Positions 1-7,841 of a DNA stretch of 64,000 bases are shown here, piece by piece (position 1 is the first letter of the stretch; each line of letters begins with the position of its first letter). Location of the stretch: positions 2,542,001-2,606,000 of the forward strand of contig OZ257146.1 in NCBI GenBank assembly GCA_965279255.1, written 5' to 3'. The notes below the pieces were generated by a model, which ran no database searches, was not told the origin of the DNA, and saw only the letters and a program-made list of their open reading frames with translations. This stretch comes from CAMFLJ01 sp965279255. GTDB taxonomy: Bacteria > Actinomycetota > Acidimicrobiia > Acidimicrobiales > Acidimicrobilacustridaceae. The translations under genes and the position numbers were made by a program.

Positions 1-596
1 AGGCCCACCACCGGGAACGGGGAGGGCGGGTAGCTGTCGAGGCCGGGCCCGAACGACGAGAACGGGCGGCCGCTGCCGAGGGTGACCTCGAGGGCGCGCA
101 CGACCCGGCGCCGGTTCGAGGGCTCCATCCGGGCGGCGGCGACGGGATCGAGGCCCTCCAGCCGGGCGAAGAGCTTGGCTGTGTCGGGCTCGAGGTCGAG
201 CTCGGCCCGGACCTGCGGGAACTGGCCGGGGATCTCGAGGTCGTCGACGACCGCCTGGAGGTACAGCCCGGTGCCGCCCACCAGCAGGGCCCGATTGCCG
301 CGGGACTCGATGTCGGCCAGCACGGCGAGGCAGTCGGCCTGGAACCGGGAGACGGTGTAGTCGTCGTCGGGGTCGACGATGTCGAGGAGGTGGTGGGGCA
401 CCTCGGCCTGCTCCGCCAGGGTGGGCTTGGCGGTGCCGATGTCCATGCCCCGGTACACCTGCATGGAGTCGACGGTGACGATCTCACAGTCGCCCCGACG
501 GCGGGCCAACTCCAGCGCCAGCGCCGACTTGCCCGACGCGGTCGGACCGACGACGGCGAGGTGCCGGTCGGACGGCCGCGGCCGGTCGGTGCTCAC
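1..596 (-). CDS. miaA: tRNA dimethylallyltransferase (5' part; gene runs off the window)
   Basis: MiaA transfers a dimethylallyl group to N6 of A37 in tRNAs reading UNN codons, making the i6A substrate of MiaB. About 198 N-terminal residues are present and the C-terminus lies outside the window. The start is GTG, with the P-loop GPTASGKSALA near residue 17, then DSMQVYRGMDIGTAKP and HHLLDI, all typical of the family. The GTG overlaps the miaB TGA stop as GTGA, so the two tRNA A37-modifying genes are translationally coupled in pathway order reversed (miaB first). Identity is certain; only the truncation by the window limits the entry. Confidence 0.95.
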   Translation of the reverse strand, partial: MSTDRPRPSDRHLAVVGPTASGKSALALELARRRGDCEIVTVDSMQVYRGMDIGTAKPTLAEQAEVPHHLLDIVDPDDDYTVSRFQADCLAVLADIESRGNRALLVGGTGLYLQAVVDDLEIPGQFPQVRAELDLEPDTAKLFARLEGLDPVAAARMEPSNRRRVVRALEVTLGSGRPFSSFGPGLDSYPPSPFPVVG

Positions 597-2071
597 CCTG
601 CGGTGACGGGGATGCGGGTGCGGTGGCGGGGGGTGGCCAGCACCTCGATCAGCTCGCCCCGCAGGAAGTGGGGGCCGGCGCTGGTGACCTCGGTGGTGGC
701 CAGGGTGCCCGGCCGCAGCGGCCGTTCGGAGGCGAAGTGCACCAGCTTGTTCTGGGTGGTGCGGCCGGTGAGCACCGACGCGTCGCGCTTCGAGGGGCCC
801 TCGACGACGACCTCTTCGATGCGCCCGACGCGGGCGAGGTGCTTGGCGAGTGCCGAGCGCTCGACCACGACCCGCAGCCGCTCGAAGCGCTCCCCCACCA
901 CCGCCGGGTCGACCGCGGCCCCGGGGTGCTCGGCCAGCAGCAGGGCGGCCTCGGTGCCCTCACGGGCCGAGAAGATGAAGGTGTAAGCGGAGTCGTACTC
1001 GGCGGCGGCCACGACCTCGAGGGTCTGCTCGAAGTCGGCGTCGGTCTCGCCGGGGAAGCCCACGATGAGGTCGGTGCTCACGGCCAGGTCGGGGATGCCG
1101 GCCCGGGCGGCCACGAGCTTCTCGAGGTAGCGATCGGCGGTGTAGCCCCGGTGCATGGCGGCCAGCGTGGCGTCGGAGCCCGACTGCAGCGGCAGGTGCA
1201 GGTGGTTGCACACCGCCGGGTTGTCGGCCATGGCGGCGATGGTCTCGGCCCGCAGGTCCTTGGGATGGGGGCTGGTGTAGCGCACCCGGTGGATGCCCTC
1301 GACCGACGCCACCGCACCGAGCAGGTCGGGGAACAGGGCGCGGGCCCGGCGGGCCTCGTCGGCGGCCCACTGAGGGCCGGCCACGAAGGCGTCGTCGGCC
1401 GCGGCGGTGCCGGTGCGGCGGGCGGTGGTGAGGTCGCGGCCGTAGGAGTTCACGTTCTGGCCGAGGAGGGTGACCTCGATGACGCCGTCGGCGGCGAGGC
1501 GCTCGACCTCGGCCACCAGCTCACCGAAAGGCCGGCTGATCTCCTTGCCCCGCACCGACGGGACGATGCAGTAGGCGCAGGTGTTGTCGCAGCCGACCTG
1601 GATGGTGAGCCAGGCCGAGTAGTCGACCTCGCGCTTCACGGCGAGGGCCGACGGGAACGACTCGGCATCGTCCATCGCCTCGTCCCAGATCTCGACGACG
1701 GTGCCGCCCCGCTCGCGCGAGGCGTGCAGCAGCTCGACGGCCCGGTGCACGTTGTGGGTGCCGACGACCACGTCGACGTGGCCGGCCCGCTGTTCGATGA
1801 GGTCGCGGTCCTTCTGGGCCAGGCAGCCGCTCACGATGATCTCGAGACCGGGCCGGGCGTCCTTCTTGGACTTCAGGTGCCCGAGCTTGCCGTAGAGCTT
1901 GTTGTCGGCGTTCTCCCGGATGCAGCAGGTGTTGAGCACGACGACGTCGGCGTCGTCCTCCGACGCGGCGGGCACCAGGCCGTCGGCCTCGAGGAGCCCG
2001 GCGAGGCGCTCGGAGTCGTGCTCGTTCATCTGGCACCCGTAGGTGCGGATGGCGTAGGTCCGGGCGGTCAC
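593..2071 (-). CDS. miaB: tRNA-2-methylthio-N6-dimethylallyladenosine synthase
   Basis: Radical-SAM methylthiotransferase that converts i6A37 to ms2i6A37 in tRNA. The 492-residue product has the N-terminal UPF0004 cluster cysteines C13 (YGCQMNEHDSE), C49/C50 (NTCCIRENAD) and C83 (SGCLAQKD), the radical-SAM cluster CDNTCAYC at C161/C165/C168, and a C-terminal TRAM-type region. It is slightly longer than usual because of an insertion of about 30 residues (around 'TTARRTGTAAADDAFVAG') between the radical-SAM motif and the middle of the barrel. It is directly upstream of miaA with a 4-nt overlap. The rimO gene at 13992-15275 is its ribosomal-protein-acting paralogue. Confidence 0.97.
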   Translation of the reverse strand: MTARTYAIRTYGCQMNEHDSERLAGLLEADGLVPAASEDDADVVVLNTCCIRENADNKLYGKLGHLKSKKDARPGLEIIVSGCLAQKDRDLIEQRAGHVDVVVGTHNVHRAVELLHASRERGGTVVEIWDEAMDDAESFPSALAVKREVDYSAWLTIQVGCDNTCAYCIVPSVRGKEISRPFGELVAEVERLAADGVIEVTLLGQNVNSYGRDLTTARRTGTAAADDAFVAGPQWAADEARRARALFPDLLGAVASVEGIHRVRYTSPHPKDLRAETIAAMADNPAVCNHLHLPLQSGSDATLAAMHRGYTADRYLEKLVAARAGIPDLAVSTDLIVGFPGETDADFEQTLEVVAAAEYDSAYTFIFSAREGTEAALLLAEHPGAAVDPAVVGERFERLRVVVERSALAKHLARVGRIEEVVVEGPSKRDASVLTGRTTQNKLVHFASERPLRPGTLATTEVTSAGPHFLRGELIEVLATPRHRTRIPVTAG

Positions 2072-2118
2072 GGCGAAAGGCTAACGGAGGCCCCGACGCC
2101 TGCCTCCCGGGGCCCCGC

Positions 2119-3063
2119 TCAGGGGGCGAAGCACCCGCCGAGGAACTCCATCAACGCGGGCGTGACGACCGTGTCCGCCGGGTCTCCGACGAGGATGGTG
2201 AGGTCGGCGTGCTCGAGGGCCCGGGAGTCGAGCACGACCACGGGGACGCCCGCCTCCTCGAGCGCCGCGATGAACTCGATGTGCTGGTCGAGGCGCCAGT
2301 CGATGCCGCGGGCGGCGATGAAGTAGTCCGGGATGCCCTTGCCGGGGGCGACGTGGCGGATCGGTGAGGCCTCGGCCCAGACATCCGGGTCGGTGCCGAA
2401 GGCGTTGGTGTAGGTCGGTTGCCATTCGGGCGGCGACAGGGTGGCCCCGGCGGTGATGTCGTAGCCCTCGCCGTCCATCGAGGCGGCGCAGGTGATGGCC
2501 TCGAGGGGCAGCCCGTGCGCTCCGAGGTAGCGGTCGTCGGTGGCGATCGCCGCGGTGACCCCGCCACCGGCGCTGTGGCCGAGCACCGCGACCCGGTCGG
2601 GGTCGATGCCGAGGGCAGCGGCGTTGTCGATCAACCAGGCGATCGAGGCAGCGGCGTCGTCGTCGTGCACCGGGTACTGCGGCGAGGGCGGCGTCAGCGT
2701 GGTGTCGGTGAGGCGGTAGTTCACGCTGGCGAAGACGTACCCGGCGCCGGTGAACAACGGCACCTTGTGCTCCATGAACTCGGCCTTGTCGCCGCCGGCC
2801 CAGCCCCCACCGTGCACCCAGACGACCAGGGGACGGTCGGTGCACGAGCCCTCGACCGCCGGTGGCGTGTACACGTCGAGGCTCAACACGTTCGGGTCGA
2901 TGCCCGACATCGCCTCGTACGGGAACGTCGTCTTCGTCCCACAGGCCACCGGGGAAGCGGGCCCGGGTGCGGTGGCCCCGTCGGCCGAGCCACCGCACGC
3001 GGCGGCCACCATGGCCATCGCCGTCACGATCACGACGAGGGCCCGGCGGTACCGGACCGTCAC
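2119..3063 (-). CDS. Secreted alpha/beta-hydrolase lipoprotein (esterase)
   Basis: A 314-residue protein with an N-terminal signal peptide ending in a lipobox (MVAAAC, Cys about residue 23), so it is probably anchored outside the cytoplasmic membrane. It carries the hormone-sensitive-lipase/carboxylesterase signature: oxyanion motif VWVHGGGW, nucleophile elbow GHSAGGG, and a late segment with the acid and His candidates. The substrate is unknown. The GTG start overlaps the stop of the upstream proline-rich membrane protein (3060-3725) as GTGA, so the two form a transcription unit that ends before miaB. The family assignment is firm; no specific enzyme name is justified. Confidence 0.85.
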   Translation of the reverse strand: MTVRYRRALVVIVTAMAMVAAACGGSADGATAPGPASPVACGTKTTFPYEAMSGIDPNVLSLDVYTPPAVEGSCTDRPLVVWVHGGGWAGGDKAEFMEHKVPLFTGAGYVFASVNYRLTDTTLTPPSPQYPVHDDDAAASIAWLIDNAAALGIDPDRVAVLGHSAGGGVTAAIATDDRYLGAHGLPLEAITCAASMDGEGYDITAGATLSPPEWQPTYTNAFGTDPDVWAEASPIRHVAPGKGIPDYFIAARGIDWRLDQHIEFIAALEEAGVPVVVLDSRALEHADLTILVGDPADTVVTPALMEFLGGCFAP

Positions 3064-3725
3064 TCGGTGGATCCGGGCGCAGGAGGCGTGGGGCCCGGCG
3101 GCGGAGGTGTCGGACCGGGCGGCGGAGGCGTCGGACCGGGCGCCGGAGGCGTCGGACCGGGCCCCGGAGGCGTCGGACCCTGCGCCGGAGGGAACCCCGG
3201 AGCCGGCGGGAACCCCGGGGGTGGGGCTTGGCCCGGTGCGGGCGGGTAGCCCGGAGCCGGCGGGTACCCCGGGGGTGGGCCGTACCCGGGAGGGGCCTGT
3301 CCCGGCGCGGCCGGGTAGCCCGGGGGCGGTGGGTACCCGGGAGGCGGCCCGTAGGCCATGTAGGGGACGTACATGACCGGCGCCCCCGGATGGGACTCAC
3401 GCCAGGCCCGCAGGACCGGGCGCTTCTTCCAGAGGAACAGGATGCCGACGATCGCGCCCAGGGGCTGGCACACGACGAGGCCCACGATCTGGAGCACCAG
3501 CCAGGTCGTGCGGTTCAGCCCGACGGCGGTGAACTCGTCCTCGCGGTAGCGGATGATCTCGACCAGCGACCAGATGCCGAACACATAGCCGGCCAGGCTG
3601 ACGAGCATGAGCCCGCCCCACAGCACGAAGAACCCGCCCATGAACCAGCCCGGCGGGCCGCTGTTGTCGTAGGTCTCGTAGGTCCGGGCGCTGAGCTGCG
3701 CCAGCACCGCCAGGTGTCCGCCCAT
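3060..3725 (-). CDS. Membrane protein with proline/glycine-rich C-terminal tail
   Basis: 221 residues. The N-terminal half has two or three predicted membrane segments (GGFFVLWGGLMLVSLAGYVF, VLQIVGLVVCQPLGAIVGIL) separated by a charged loop, resembling short two-helix PLDc_N-like or DUF2510-type actinobacterial membrane proteins. From about residue 120 the protein is almost entirely PPGY/PPAPG/GPTPPPP repeats, a low-complexity cytoplasmic or periplasmic tail of about 100 residues. It is the first gene of a two-gene unit with the esterase lipoprotein and starts 98 bp downstream of recA. I do not recognise a function. Confidence 0.7.
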   Translation of the reverse strand: MGGHLAVLAQLSARTYETYDNSGPPGWFMGGFFVLWGGLMLVSLAGYVFGIWSLVEIIRYREDEFTAVGLNRTTWLVLQIVGLVVCQPLGAIVGILFLWKKRPVLRAWRESHPGAPVMYVPYMAYGPPPGYPPPPGYPAAPGQAPPGYGPPPGYPPAPGYPPAPGQAPPPGFPPAPGFPPAQGPTPPGPGPTPPAPGPTPPPPGPTPPPPGPTPPAPGSTE

Positions 3726-3764
3726 CGCCTCACGCTAGGGCCCGCGAGCGGCCCCGGACGCGCA

Positions 3765-3798
3765 CGATCCCGGGGCCTGGCCGGAGGCCCCGGGATCG
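3765..3798. terminator. Terminator-like hairpin after recA
   Basis: Perfect 14-bp inverted repeat (CGATCCCGGGGCCT and complement) with a 6-nt loop, starting 26 nt downstream of the recA stop on the minus strand. It lies between recA and the 3725 gene, so it probably ends or attenuates recA transcription. No run of T follows, as is usual for high-GC actinobacteria. Confidence 0.7.
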
Positions 3799-3823
3799 CC
3801 CGGTCGTGCAGAGGTGCGACGTG

Positions 3824-4888
3824 TCAGTCGAGCGAGATCGGCACGTCGTGCTCGGCCGACATGATGTCGTCGGCGGTGAGGTCGACCTCGTCGGCGTCGG
3901 GGTCGACGCCGATGCCCACCTGGGCGAGGATCCGTTCGGAGACCTCGACCATGATCTCGGGGTTCTCGGTGAGGAACGTCTTGGCGTTCTCCCGACCCTG
4001 CCCGAGCTGCTCGCCGTCGTAGGTGTACCAGGCACCCGACTTCTTCACGAGGCCGAGATCGACGCCGATGTCGAGCAGGGAGCCCTCACGGCTGATGCCC
4101 TTGCCGTACATGATGTCGAACTCGCACTGCTTGAAGGGCGGGGCCACCTTGTTCTTGACGACCTTGACCCGGGTGCGGTTGCCGACCACCTCGACGCCGT
4201 CCTTGATGGACTCGATGCGGCGGATGTCGAGGCGGACCGACGAGTAGAACTTCAGCGCCCGACCGCCCGGGGTGGTCTCCGGGGAGCCGAACATCACGCC
4301 GATCTTCTCGCGCAGCTGGTTGATGAACAGGCAGATGGTGTTCGACTTGTTCAGGTTGGCCGTGAGCTTGCGCAGGGCCTGGCTCATCAGGCGGGCCTGG
4401 AGGCCGACGTGGCTGTCGCCCATCTCGCCCTCGATCTCGGCGCGGGGCGTGAGGGCCGCCACGGAGTCGATGACGATGACGTCGAGGGCGCCGGAGCGCA
4501 CCAGCATGTCGGTGATCTCGAGGGCCTGCTCGCCCGTGTCGGGCTGGGAGATGAGCAGCTCGTCGATGTCGACGCCGATGGCCTTGGCGTAGACCGGGTC
4601 CATCGCGTGCTCGGCGTCGATGTAGGCGCAGATGCCGCCGTTGCGCTGGGCCTCGGCGACCACGTGCATGGCGAGGGTGGACTTGCCCGAGGACTCGGGG
4701 CCGTACACCTCGACGACGCGGCCGCGGGGCAGGCCGCCGACGCCGAGCGCCAGGTCGAGGGCGAGGGCGCCGGTGGGCACCGTCTCGATCCCCATCGTGG
4801 TCTTCTCGCCCATCTTCATGACCGAGCCCTTGCCGAACTGCTTCTCGATCTGGCCCAGGGCCATGTCGAGTGCCTTGTCTCGCTCCAC
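3824..4888 (-). CDS. recA: Recombinase RecA
   Basis: DNA-strand-exchange protein and co-protease for LexA. All core elements are visible: Walker A GPESSGKST (about residues 64-72 of the chosen product), IVIDSVAALTPRAEIEGEMG, loop L1/L2 region NQLREKIGVMFGSPETTPGG, and ALKFYSSVRLDIRR. I chose the GTG at 4888 (354 aa, VERDKALDMALGQ) because AAGGAG lies 6 nt upstream; an in-frame ATG at 4930 would add 14 residues with poor family fit. No recX follows. The promoter contains a LexA box (separate entry), giving an inferred leader of over 200 nt. Confidence 0.97.
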   Translation of the reverse strand: MERDKALDMALGQIEKQFGKGSVMKMGEKTTMGIETVPTGALALDLALGVGGLPRGRVVEVYGPESSGKSTLAMHVVAEAQRNGGICAYIDAEHAMDPVYAKAIGVDIDELLISQPDTGEQALEITDMLVRSGALDVIVIDSVAALTPRAEIEGEMGDSHVGLQARLMSQALRKLTANLNKSNTICLFINQLREKIGVMFGSPETTPGGRALKFYSSVRLDIRRIESIKDGVEVVGNRTRVKVVKNKVAPPFKQCEFDIMYGKGISREGSLLDIGVDLGLVKKSGAWYTYDGEQLGQGRENAKTFLTENPEIMVEVSERILAQVGIGVDPDADEVDLTADDIMSAEHDVPISLD

Positions 4889-5122
4889 CGGTGTCTCCTT
4901 GTGGTCTCGTACGTCGTCTCGTTCTCGCATGTCCCGATCTCTTTCTCCGGGACCTGCGCCGGCCGGGCGGCCGGTTGAGGTGGCGGACTGCAGGGCCGGG
5001 GCGGGGATGCTCCGGCGATGTGGATCACCCTACGAAGGGGGTGTGACAGCGGCCGGTGGAGCGGCCGTGCCGGGTGCGAACCATCTGCCCCTCGGAGCGC
5101 TCTGCGCCTCGGGAACGACACG

Positions 5123-5152
5123 ACTGTAACTTCGAACCGCTGTTCGATGCAA
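5123..5152 (-). promoter_or_regulatory. recA promoter with embedded LexA box
   Basis: On the minus strand TTGCAT (5152-5147) and TACAGT (5128-5123) are spaced by 18 nt, a good sigma-70-type pair facing recA. The spacer holds the perfect palindrome TCGAAC-CGCT-GTTCGA (5132-5147), the actinobacterial SOS box. LexA bound here would cover the promoter. The box is also 91 nt upstream of msrB on the other strand. The rest of the 4931-5237 interval shows no gene; it is recA leader plus the msrB 5' region. Confidence 0.85.
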
Positions 5153-5237
5153 GCATCTCCGGGGGTTGCCGCGAGCACGCCGATAGCCTCGTCCCGGCGG
5201 CGGCGCCGGGCCGCCCCGAGCGTTGCGAGGTGCCTCG

Positions 5238-5663
5238 ATGACCGACCTTCCCACCGACCCCGCCGAGCGTGAGGCCCTGCTGCGCGAACGGCTCACCCCG
5301 CTGCAGTTCGAGGTCACCCAGAAGGGCGGCACCGAGCGGGCCTTCACCGGCACCTACTGGGACAACCACGACGACGGCACCTTCCACTGCGTCGTCTGCG
5401 ACACGCCACTGTTCTCCTCCGACACCAAGTACGAGTCGGGCTCGGGCTGGCCCAGCTTCTGGACGGCGATCGACGACGGCGCGGTCGAGACCCGCACCGA
5501 CAGCTCCCACGGCATGGTCCGCACCGAGGCCGTCTGCGCCACCTGCGGCGCCCACCTCGGCCACGTCTTCGACGACGGCCCCCAGCCCACCGGCCTGCGC
5601 TACTGCATGAACTCGGCATCGCTGCGGCTCGACACCTCCCCCGCCGAAGGCTCCGACTCCTAG
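5238..5663 (+). CDS. msrB: Peptide-methionine (R)-S-oxide reductase
   Basis: Repairs methionine-R-sulfoxide in proteins. The 141-residue product has the zinc-binding CxxC pairs (CVVCDTPLF and CATCGAHLGHVF), the SGSGWPSF core and the catalytic-cysteine motif RYCMNSASLRL near the C-terminus. It is a stand-alone MsrB without an MsrA fusion. The ATG at 5238 is preceded by GAGG at 7 nt; an upstream in-frame TTG at 5223 is less likely. Its upstream region contains the LexA box that serves recA, so SOS control is possible but unproven. thpR follows after 14 bp. Confidence 0.95.
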   Translation: MTDLPTDPAEREALLRERLTPLQFEVTQKGGTERAFTGTYWDNHDDGTFHCVVCDTPLFSSDTKYESGSGWPSFWTAIDDGAVETRTDSSHGMVRTEAVCATCGAHLGHVFDDGPQPTGLRYCMNSASLRLDTSPAEGSDS

Positions 5664-5677
5664 TCCCGGCGCCCGCG

Positions 5678-6214
5678 GTGAGCCGGCTGTTCCTCGCCGC
5701 ACCGATCCCCGAGAGTCTCCGCGCCCTGATGGCCGCCCGGCTCCCGCGTCCCGACGAGCCCGGGGTGCGCTGGGTGCCGGCTCATCAGTGGCACGTCACG
5801 CTGCGCTTCGTCGGCGAGGTCGACGACACCGGCGAGGCCACCCTGATCGCCGCCCTCGACCGGCTCGACGCGCCGGCGGCCGCAGCGCGCCTCGGCCCGC
5901 GGGTCAGCCGGCTCGGGCGAAACGTCGTGTGCCTCCCCGTGAGCGGGCTCGACGAGCTCGCCGAGTCCGTTCGGGTGGCCACCGCCGCCGTCGGCGACCC
6001 GCCCGACCGGCCCTTCGTCGGCCACCTGACCCTCGCCCGGCTGCGCGACCGGGCCGCGTGCGGCGTCACCGGCATGGCCGTCGACCTCGGCTTCGACGTG
6101 AACGAGGTCGTGCTCCTGCGCTCGACCCTGGGGCCTGAGGGCGCGGCGCACGAGCCGGTGCACCGCGTCGCGCTCCGGTCCGATGGTCGCCGGCGGGAGC
6201 GCCCCTTCGCCTAG
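5678..6214 (+). CDS. thpR: RNA 2',3'-cyclic phosphodiesterase
   Basis: Member of the 2H phosphoesterase superfamily (historically '2'-5' RNA ligase'). The 178-residue product has both catalytic HxT motifs: HVTLRFVGEV (about residue 35) and HLTLARLRD (about residue 117). The natural RNA substrate in bacteria is not settled. It starts with GTG 14 bp after msrB and probably shares its transcript. Its TAG stop lies in the sequence CTAGCGGGCGAT, which recurs at the cinA stop at the other end of the accessory island. Confidence 0.9.
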   Translation: MSRLFLAAPIPESLRALMAARLPRPDEPGVRWVPAHQWHVTLRFVGEVDDTGEATLIAALDRLDAPAAAARLGPRVSRLGRNVVCLPVSGLDELAESVRVATAAVGDPPDRPFVGHLTLARLRDRAACGVTGMAVDLGFDVNEVVLLRSTLGPEGAAHEPVHRVALRSDGRRRERPFA

Positions 6215-6224
6215 CGGGCGATCA
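6211..6224. repeat. Left direct repeat bounding the accessory island
   Basis: CTAGCGGGCGATCA at the thpR stop matches CTAGCGGGCGATGA at the cinA stop (10749-10762) in 13 of 14 positions, same orientation. Read on the minus strand the left copy ends a short open tail LIAQLIAR*, similar to the cinA C-terminus RRRLIAR*. This could be a recombination scar. The length is short enough that coincidence is not excluded. Confidence 0.4.
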
Positions 6225-6270
6225 ACTGGGCGATGAGTTCGGCTGCAACGGGACATTGAAGCCCTGGATT

Positions 6271-6302
6271 CCGCGATCCCACAGGTATCCCCCAACGAAT
6301 CC
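6271..6302. repeat. Left half of a cassette-type hairpin split by the IS element
   Basis: Contains CCGCGATCCC then GGTATCCC (6284-6291) and a partial loop CCAACGAATC. GGTATCCC pairs fully (one G-T) with GGGATGCC at 7740-7747, and CCGCGA-CCC pairs with GGG-TAGCGG at 7750-7758, allowing one bulge and one mismatch. The region 6215-6270 before it holds no gene. Confidence 0.6.
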
Positions 6303-6479
6303 TCTTTGTGTCAAGGGGCTGGTTCGAGGTGTGTCGGGGCGCGTTTCTCGGGCCCGTCGGCGGGCGGGGTCGTAGCGTGGTGGTGGGTCCGGGAGTGACC
6401 TGGCCGAAGAGCCGGTGTTCAGGGATGTGAGCCGGTCGCGCTGGCCAACGAGTCGTTCCCGTCTGTCCTCCCGGGCCCG

Positions 6480-7502
6480 CTAACGCTGGGCGTCGGCGAC
6501 GAGGTGGCGGTAGACCCGGTTCGAGGTCTGCCGCTTGAGGGCGCGGATGGCTTCCTTCTTGGTCTTGCCTTCAGCGACGCGCCGCTCGAAGTAGGCGCGG
6601 CCCTCCGAGCTCGGCTGTCGGAGCTGGCAGATCACAGCCATGTGCAGCGCGTGGTTGAGTTGGCGGCTGCCGCGGTTCGACACTCGGTGAACGGTCCGCC
6701 CGCCCGAGGAGAACTCGATCGGGGCGGTGCCGTTGTAGGCCGCGTAGGCGTCACGGTTCGCAAACCGGGCGATGTCACCCGAGTAGCCGATGAGCATCGC
6801 TGCGATGATCGGTCCGATCCCGTAGATGTCGACCAGCGATGTCTGCGACGCCGCGATCGCTTGGCGGATCCGGCGATGGGAGTCCTTCAGCTGTCGATCG
6901 AGGCGGCGGATGTCGTCGAGCAGTTCGACGGCCAGGTCGAAGCGGACCTGCTCGACCGGGGTGGTCGGGGTGAGCTCGGCGAGGAACCGGTCGACGTCAG
7001 AAGCGTTGATTTCCTTGGCGATCCCGCCCGCCGCGAGCTCGGCCAACAGTGCGTGGAGCCGGCTCACGAGCCGGCAACGGTGATCACCGATGTCGGTGTT
7101 GCGTTTGGCCAACAGACGCAACACCTCGGCGTGCCCGGCGCCGCTCACCTCGCGCAGACCATCGAATCGCAACGCGGCGACCGCGACCGACAGCGCGTCG
7201 TTCGGGTCGTTCTTGTTCGATCGGCCCGTCGCCAACACCCGTGTCCTCGACGCCAACGTCGCGGGCACGTCGAGGACGGTCTCGCCTGCGGCGACGAGCT
7301 GCTGAGACAACAGGTAGCCGAGACCGTTGGCGGACTCGATCGCCCACGTCCGCGGCCCGAGCGGCTCGGCCCACGCCAACAGCTGGTCGACCTGGGCGAT
7401 CGTGGCTCGGACCTTCTTGCGGTCGAGCTCGGTCTCGTTGCTGTCGATCGCGACAGCGGTGTGGGTCGCCTTGTGCGGGTCGACCCCGATCATCACGCTC
7501 AT
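6480..7502 (-). CDS. IS110-family transposase (DEDD recombinase)
   Basis: 340 residues. The N-terminal RuvC-like domain has the expected acidic residues D8 (IGVDPHK), E56 (AIESANG), D99 and D102 (NKNDPNDA). The C-terminal Transposase_20 domain has GIGPIIAAML, AYNGTAPIEFSSGG with the candidate catalytic serines S265/S266, and HRVSNRGSRQLNHAL. All active-site positions are intact, so the enzyme may be functional. The ATG at 7502 has GGAGG 5 nt upstream. IS110 enzymes act with a bridge RNA encoded in the element; the upstream non-coding segment is the candidate site. Confidence 0.93.
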   Translation of the reverse strand: MSVMIGVDPHKATHTAVAIDSNETELDRKKVRATIAQVDQLLAWAEPLGPRTWAIESANGLGYLLSQQLVAAGETVLDVPATLASRTRVLATGRSNKNDPNDALSVAVAALRFDGLREVSGAGHAEVLRLLAKRNTDIGDHRCRLVSRLHALLAELAAGGIAKEINASDVDRFLAELTPTTPVEQVRFDLAVELLDDIRRLDRQLKDSHRRIRQAIAASQTSLVDIYGIGPIIAAMLIGYSGDIARFANRDAYAAYNGTAPIEFSSGGRTVHRVSNRGSRQLNHALHMAVICQLRQPSSEGRAYFERRVAEGKTKKEAIRALKRQTSNRVYRHLVADAQR

Positions 7503-7739
7503 GGTTCCTCCGGTCTCAACGGGTGGGGAACCGCGGCGGGCACTCCTACTTGCAGTCGTTCGTGCTCGTTCCTCTTTCGAGCCACACCGCGGCGAAGCCC
7601 CGCCGAGAGCGCTGTTCGTTAGGAAGCCAAACCCGACCTCGAGCCGAGCCGGCAGGCACTTCGAGAGCAACCCCGACAGGACCTCTGAACGCTACGAACC
7701 AGCCGCAACGCCTGCCCGAACTCTCAAGCAGGCACTTCT
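7503..7739 (-). ncRNA. Candidate bridge-RNA region of the IS110 element
   Basis: Non-coding DNA between the element end and the transposase start. On the minus strand it opens with a hairpin (GCCTGC / GCAGGC) and contains further GC-rich stem-loops. TCCTCTTT at 7570-7577 repeats the element terminus at 6300-6307, and AACGAA (minus strand of 7615-7620) repeats the target loop at 6294-6299, the kind of matches guide loops would have. GAAGTGCCTGC occurs twice (minus strand of 7728-7738 and 7651-7661). Inference only; no fold was computed. Confidence 0.4.
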
Positions 7740-7758
7740 GGGATGCCCCGGGTAGCGG
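7740..7758. repeat. Right half of the hairpin split by the IS element
   Basis: GGGATGCC, CC, GGG, TAGCGG in order: the complement of the left half at 6271-6291. Joining the two halves gives a stem of about 16 pairs with a 12-nt loop containing AACG, comparable to the loop AGAACGCC of the intact copies downstream. Confidence 0.6.
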
Positions 7759-7841
7759 GACGCTGCCGCCTGGGTGAACTGGTGCTGAATCTTCGTGAAG
7801 CCCATTCCACTGCGGCGGACGACGCCCGTAGGGTTGCCGAC

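Larger units (their letters stand above)
6303..7739 (-). mobile_element. IS110-family insertion element
   Basis: About 1.44 kb, containing the DEDD transposase gene on the minus strand with about 240 nt of non-coding DNA upstream of it and about 175 nt downstream. No terminal inverted repeats are seen, as expected for IS110. The ends are placed where the two flanks stop forming the interrupted hairpin: a CT dinucleotide at 6302-6303 and 7738-7739 fits a shared core, so the exact boundary is uncertain by a few bases. Confidence 0.7.
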
